Shown here piece by piece: positions 62,524-64,000 of a stretch of 64,000 bases of DNA. Every line of letters begins with the position of its first letter. The first letter of the stretch is position 1. Location of the stretch: contig JADLEQ010000043.1 of assembly GCA_020846005.1 (NCBI GenBank), positions 62,001 through 126,000 of the forward strand. Direction: 5' to 3'. Position numbers and translations under genes: made by a program. The stretch is from Polyangiaceae bacterium (GTDB taxonomy: Bacteria; Myxococcota_A; Polyangia; Polyangiales; Polyangiaceae). The notes beneath the pieces are model-generated. The model did not search any database, was not told the DNA's origin, and saw only the letters and a program-made list of their open reading frames with translations.

Positions 62524-63959
62524 CCCGCCTCACCCCGCCCCGCCCCTCGACGCGACGCCTCCGGAGGCGGCCCGCGCGGCGCGGCGTCGCGCTGGTCATG
62601 GTGATCGCCTCGCTCACCGTCTTGACGGTGATGCTGGCCGAGTTCCAGGACGACACCAGCGCCTCCCTCGGCAGCGCGCTCGTCGAGCGGGATCGTCTGA
62701 AGGCCGAGTACGCCGCGCGGAGCGCGGTGAACCTCTCGCGCCTGCTCATCGCCGCGGAGCCGACCATTCGCAAGGCGATCGCGCCGCTCTTCCTCATGAC
62801 GCGGCGTGCGCCGCCGCAGATCCCCGTCTGGGAATTCGCCGATCAGGTGCTCGGGGCGTTCGGTGATCAGGATGGAACGCAGGCGTTCGCGGCGCTCGCG
62901 GGCGTCGACGTGTCCGAGGGCAAGAACCTCGGGTTCGAGGGCGCGGGGTTCCGCGTGTCCATCGTCGACGAGGACTCGAAGATCAACGTGAACGCCGCGG
63001 CGCGAGGCGACTCCATCTCCAAGGCTCGCCTCGCGGCGCAGCTCCTCGGGCTGATGACGGGCCCCCAGCACGACGCGATGTTCGAGAACCGTGACGCGGA
63101 CGGGAATTTCTCCGATCGCCAGACCATCTGCAGCGCGATCATCGACTGGGCCGACTTCGATCAGGAGGCGTTCCCCTGCGATCCGCACTCGGGCGTCGCG
63201 ACCGCGGCGCTCGCGGAGGAGCCCTACTACGAGCTGCTGAAGCCCCCCTACGCGAGGAAGAACGCAGCGTTCGACAGCCTGGAGGAGCTCCGCCTCGTCC
63301 GCGGCGTGGGCGACGACTTCTGGGCCGCGTTCGTCGAGCCGGACGCCGACGATCCGCGCTCGCGCACGCTCACGGTGTGGGGGCAGGGGGCGATCAACGT
63401 GAACACGGCGAACGCGCAGACCATCTACGCCGTCGTCTGCGGCTCTGCCGTCGAGGGCACGGCGCTCTGCACGGATCCGCTCGAGGCCGCGAAGTTCCTC
63501 TCCGCGCTCGACATCGTGCGCACGTTCACGGCCGGCGCGCCCCTGTTCAGCTCCCCCCGTGGCTTCGTCAACGCGCTCAAGGGTCGCGGCATGTTCGGGA
63601 CGGTGCTCGCGGCGCTGGAGCTGCAGCCGGTCGTCCTGCGCTCGGACGCCGAGATGGAGAAGGCCATCACCACCGAGAGCAAGGTCTTCGGCGTGCACGC
63701 CACCGGGTACGTCCGGGCGGGGACCCGCGAGACGCGCACGACCGTCCACGCCGTGGTCGACTTCCGTGGCGCGCCGCCCCCCGGGGCGCCCCCGACGGCC
63801 GCGCTGCTGGACGCGCTCGAGGCGCTCGGCGGCCGCACGCCCCCCCTGGCGGGCGCGGGCGCCACCACCGCGCTCCCCGAGGGCGCGACCCCCGACGCCA
63901 TCGCCGCGGCGTTCCAGCCCAGCCCGGCGGGTTACGTGGTTCACTACGCGATACGCTGA
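62520..63959 (+). CDS. gspK: minor pseudopilin GspK
   Basis: A 479-residue tip pseudopilin. Arg-rich leader, then Gly22 and a hydrophobic helix starting VALVM, without Glu at +5, as usual for GspK. A large globular domain follows with SKINVNAAARGD and the INVNTANAQTIYA motif characteristic of GspK. ATGA overlap with gspJ. The stop is 41 bases from the window edge, so gspL/gspM would follow outside. Confidence 0.95.
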   Translation: MTRLTPPRPSTRRLRRRPARRGVALVMVIASLTVLTVMLAEFQDDTSASLGSALVERDRLKAEYAARSAVNLSRLLIAAEPTIRKAIAPLFLMTRRAPPQIPVWEFADQVLGAFGDQDGTQAFAALAGVDVSEGKNLGFEGAGFRVSIVDEDSKINVNAAARGDSISKARLAAQLLGLMTGPQHDAMFENRDADGNFSDRQTICSAIIDWADFDQEAFPCDPHSGVATAALAEEPYYELLKPPYARKNAAFDSLEELRLVRGVGDDFWAAFVEPDADDPRSRTLTVWGQGAINVNTANAQTIYAVVCGSAVEGTALCTDPLEAAKFLSALDIVRTFTAGAPLFSSPRGFVNALKGRGMFGTVLAALELQPVVLRSDAEMEKAITTESKVFGVHATGYVRAGTRETRTTVHAVVDFRGAPPPGAPPTAALLDALEALGGRTPPLAGAGATTALPEGATPDAIAAAFQPSPAGYVVHYAIR

Positions 63960-64000
63960 GCTAGCTTCCGCCCGCCCGCCCCGCCCTCCTCCCGGCCCCT

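Overview
The window is very GC-rich (about 70% or more by eye) and reads as chromosomal DNA of a myxobacterium, probably Polyangiales or a relative. The support is a MYXO-CTERM-type sorting tail, several lipoproteins with long Gly/Ser/Ala linkers after the lipobox, an orphan MCE protein, a roadblock/LC7 protein, a large hybrid kinase and dense translational coupling. About a dozen junctions are 4-base GTGA overlaps. I found no rRNA, tRNA, CRISPR array, insertion sequence or phage gene.

Layout. 1-6.6 kb: a 13-bp tandem repeat at the window edge, a small membrane protein, a secreted beta-helix protein with a C-terminal sorting tail, a PLP enzyme, an MCE protein with a barrel-like C-terminus, and a lipoprotein. 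6.6-17 kb (minus strand): an 11-gene complex I operon nuoABCDHIJKLMN without nuoE, nuoF or nuoG. 17-30 kb: a mixed group with a SulP transporter, Ogt, sugar transferase, NUDIX, FGE-like lipoprotein, GNAT, M13 peptidase, site-2 protease, POT transporter, tandem thioredoxin-fold/GST-N protein and GluQ-RS.

30-43 kb: a propionyl-CoA/methylmalonyl-CoA neighbourhood. It holds methylmalonyl-CoA mutase, two MeaB-type GTPases, a likely methylmalonyl-CoA epimerase, biotin carboxyl carrier protein and biotin carboxylase. Embedded among these are an LLM-family oxidoreductase, an outer-membrane protein and an aconitase-fold protein that has lost every recognisable catalytic and Fe-S ligand motif. The carboxyltransferase subunit is not in the window.

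43-48 kb: a plus-strand operon of response regulator, porin, short PBP-like protein and Cys-rich lipoprotein. It faces a convergent hybrid histidine kinase whose 3' end overlaps the last gene by 58 bp; this looks like a local sensory and uptake unit. 48-52.6 kb: an FG-GAP lipoprotein, a NadD-type protein coupled to a metallophosphoesterase-like protein without metal ligands, and a Tat-exported DUF362 protein. 52.8-64 kb: a type II secretion operon gspC-D-E-F-(gspG-like)-G-H-I-J-K running to the right edge, probably continuing with gspL and gspM.

The main novelty candidates are the two apparent pseudoenzymes (36936-38726 and 50874-51488), the MCE plus barrel-like fusion (3812-5278), the regulator/porin/PBP/kinase unit, the GspE-N-domain protein without an ATPase (30407-31576) and the leaderless GspG-like protein inside the gsp operon (59509-59925).
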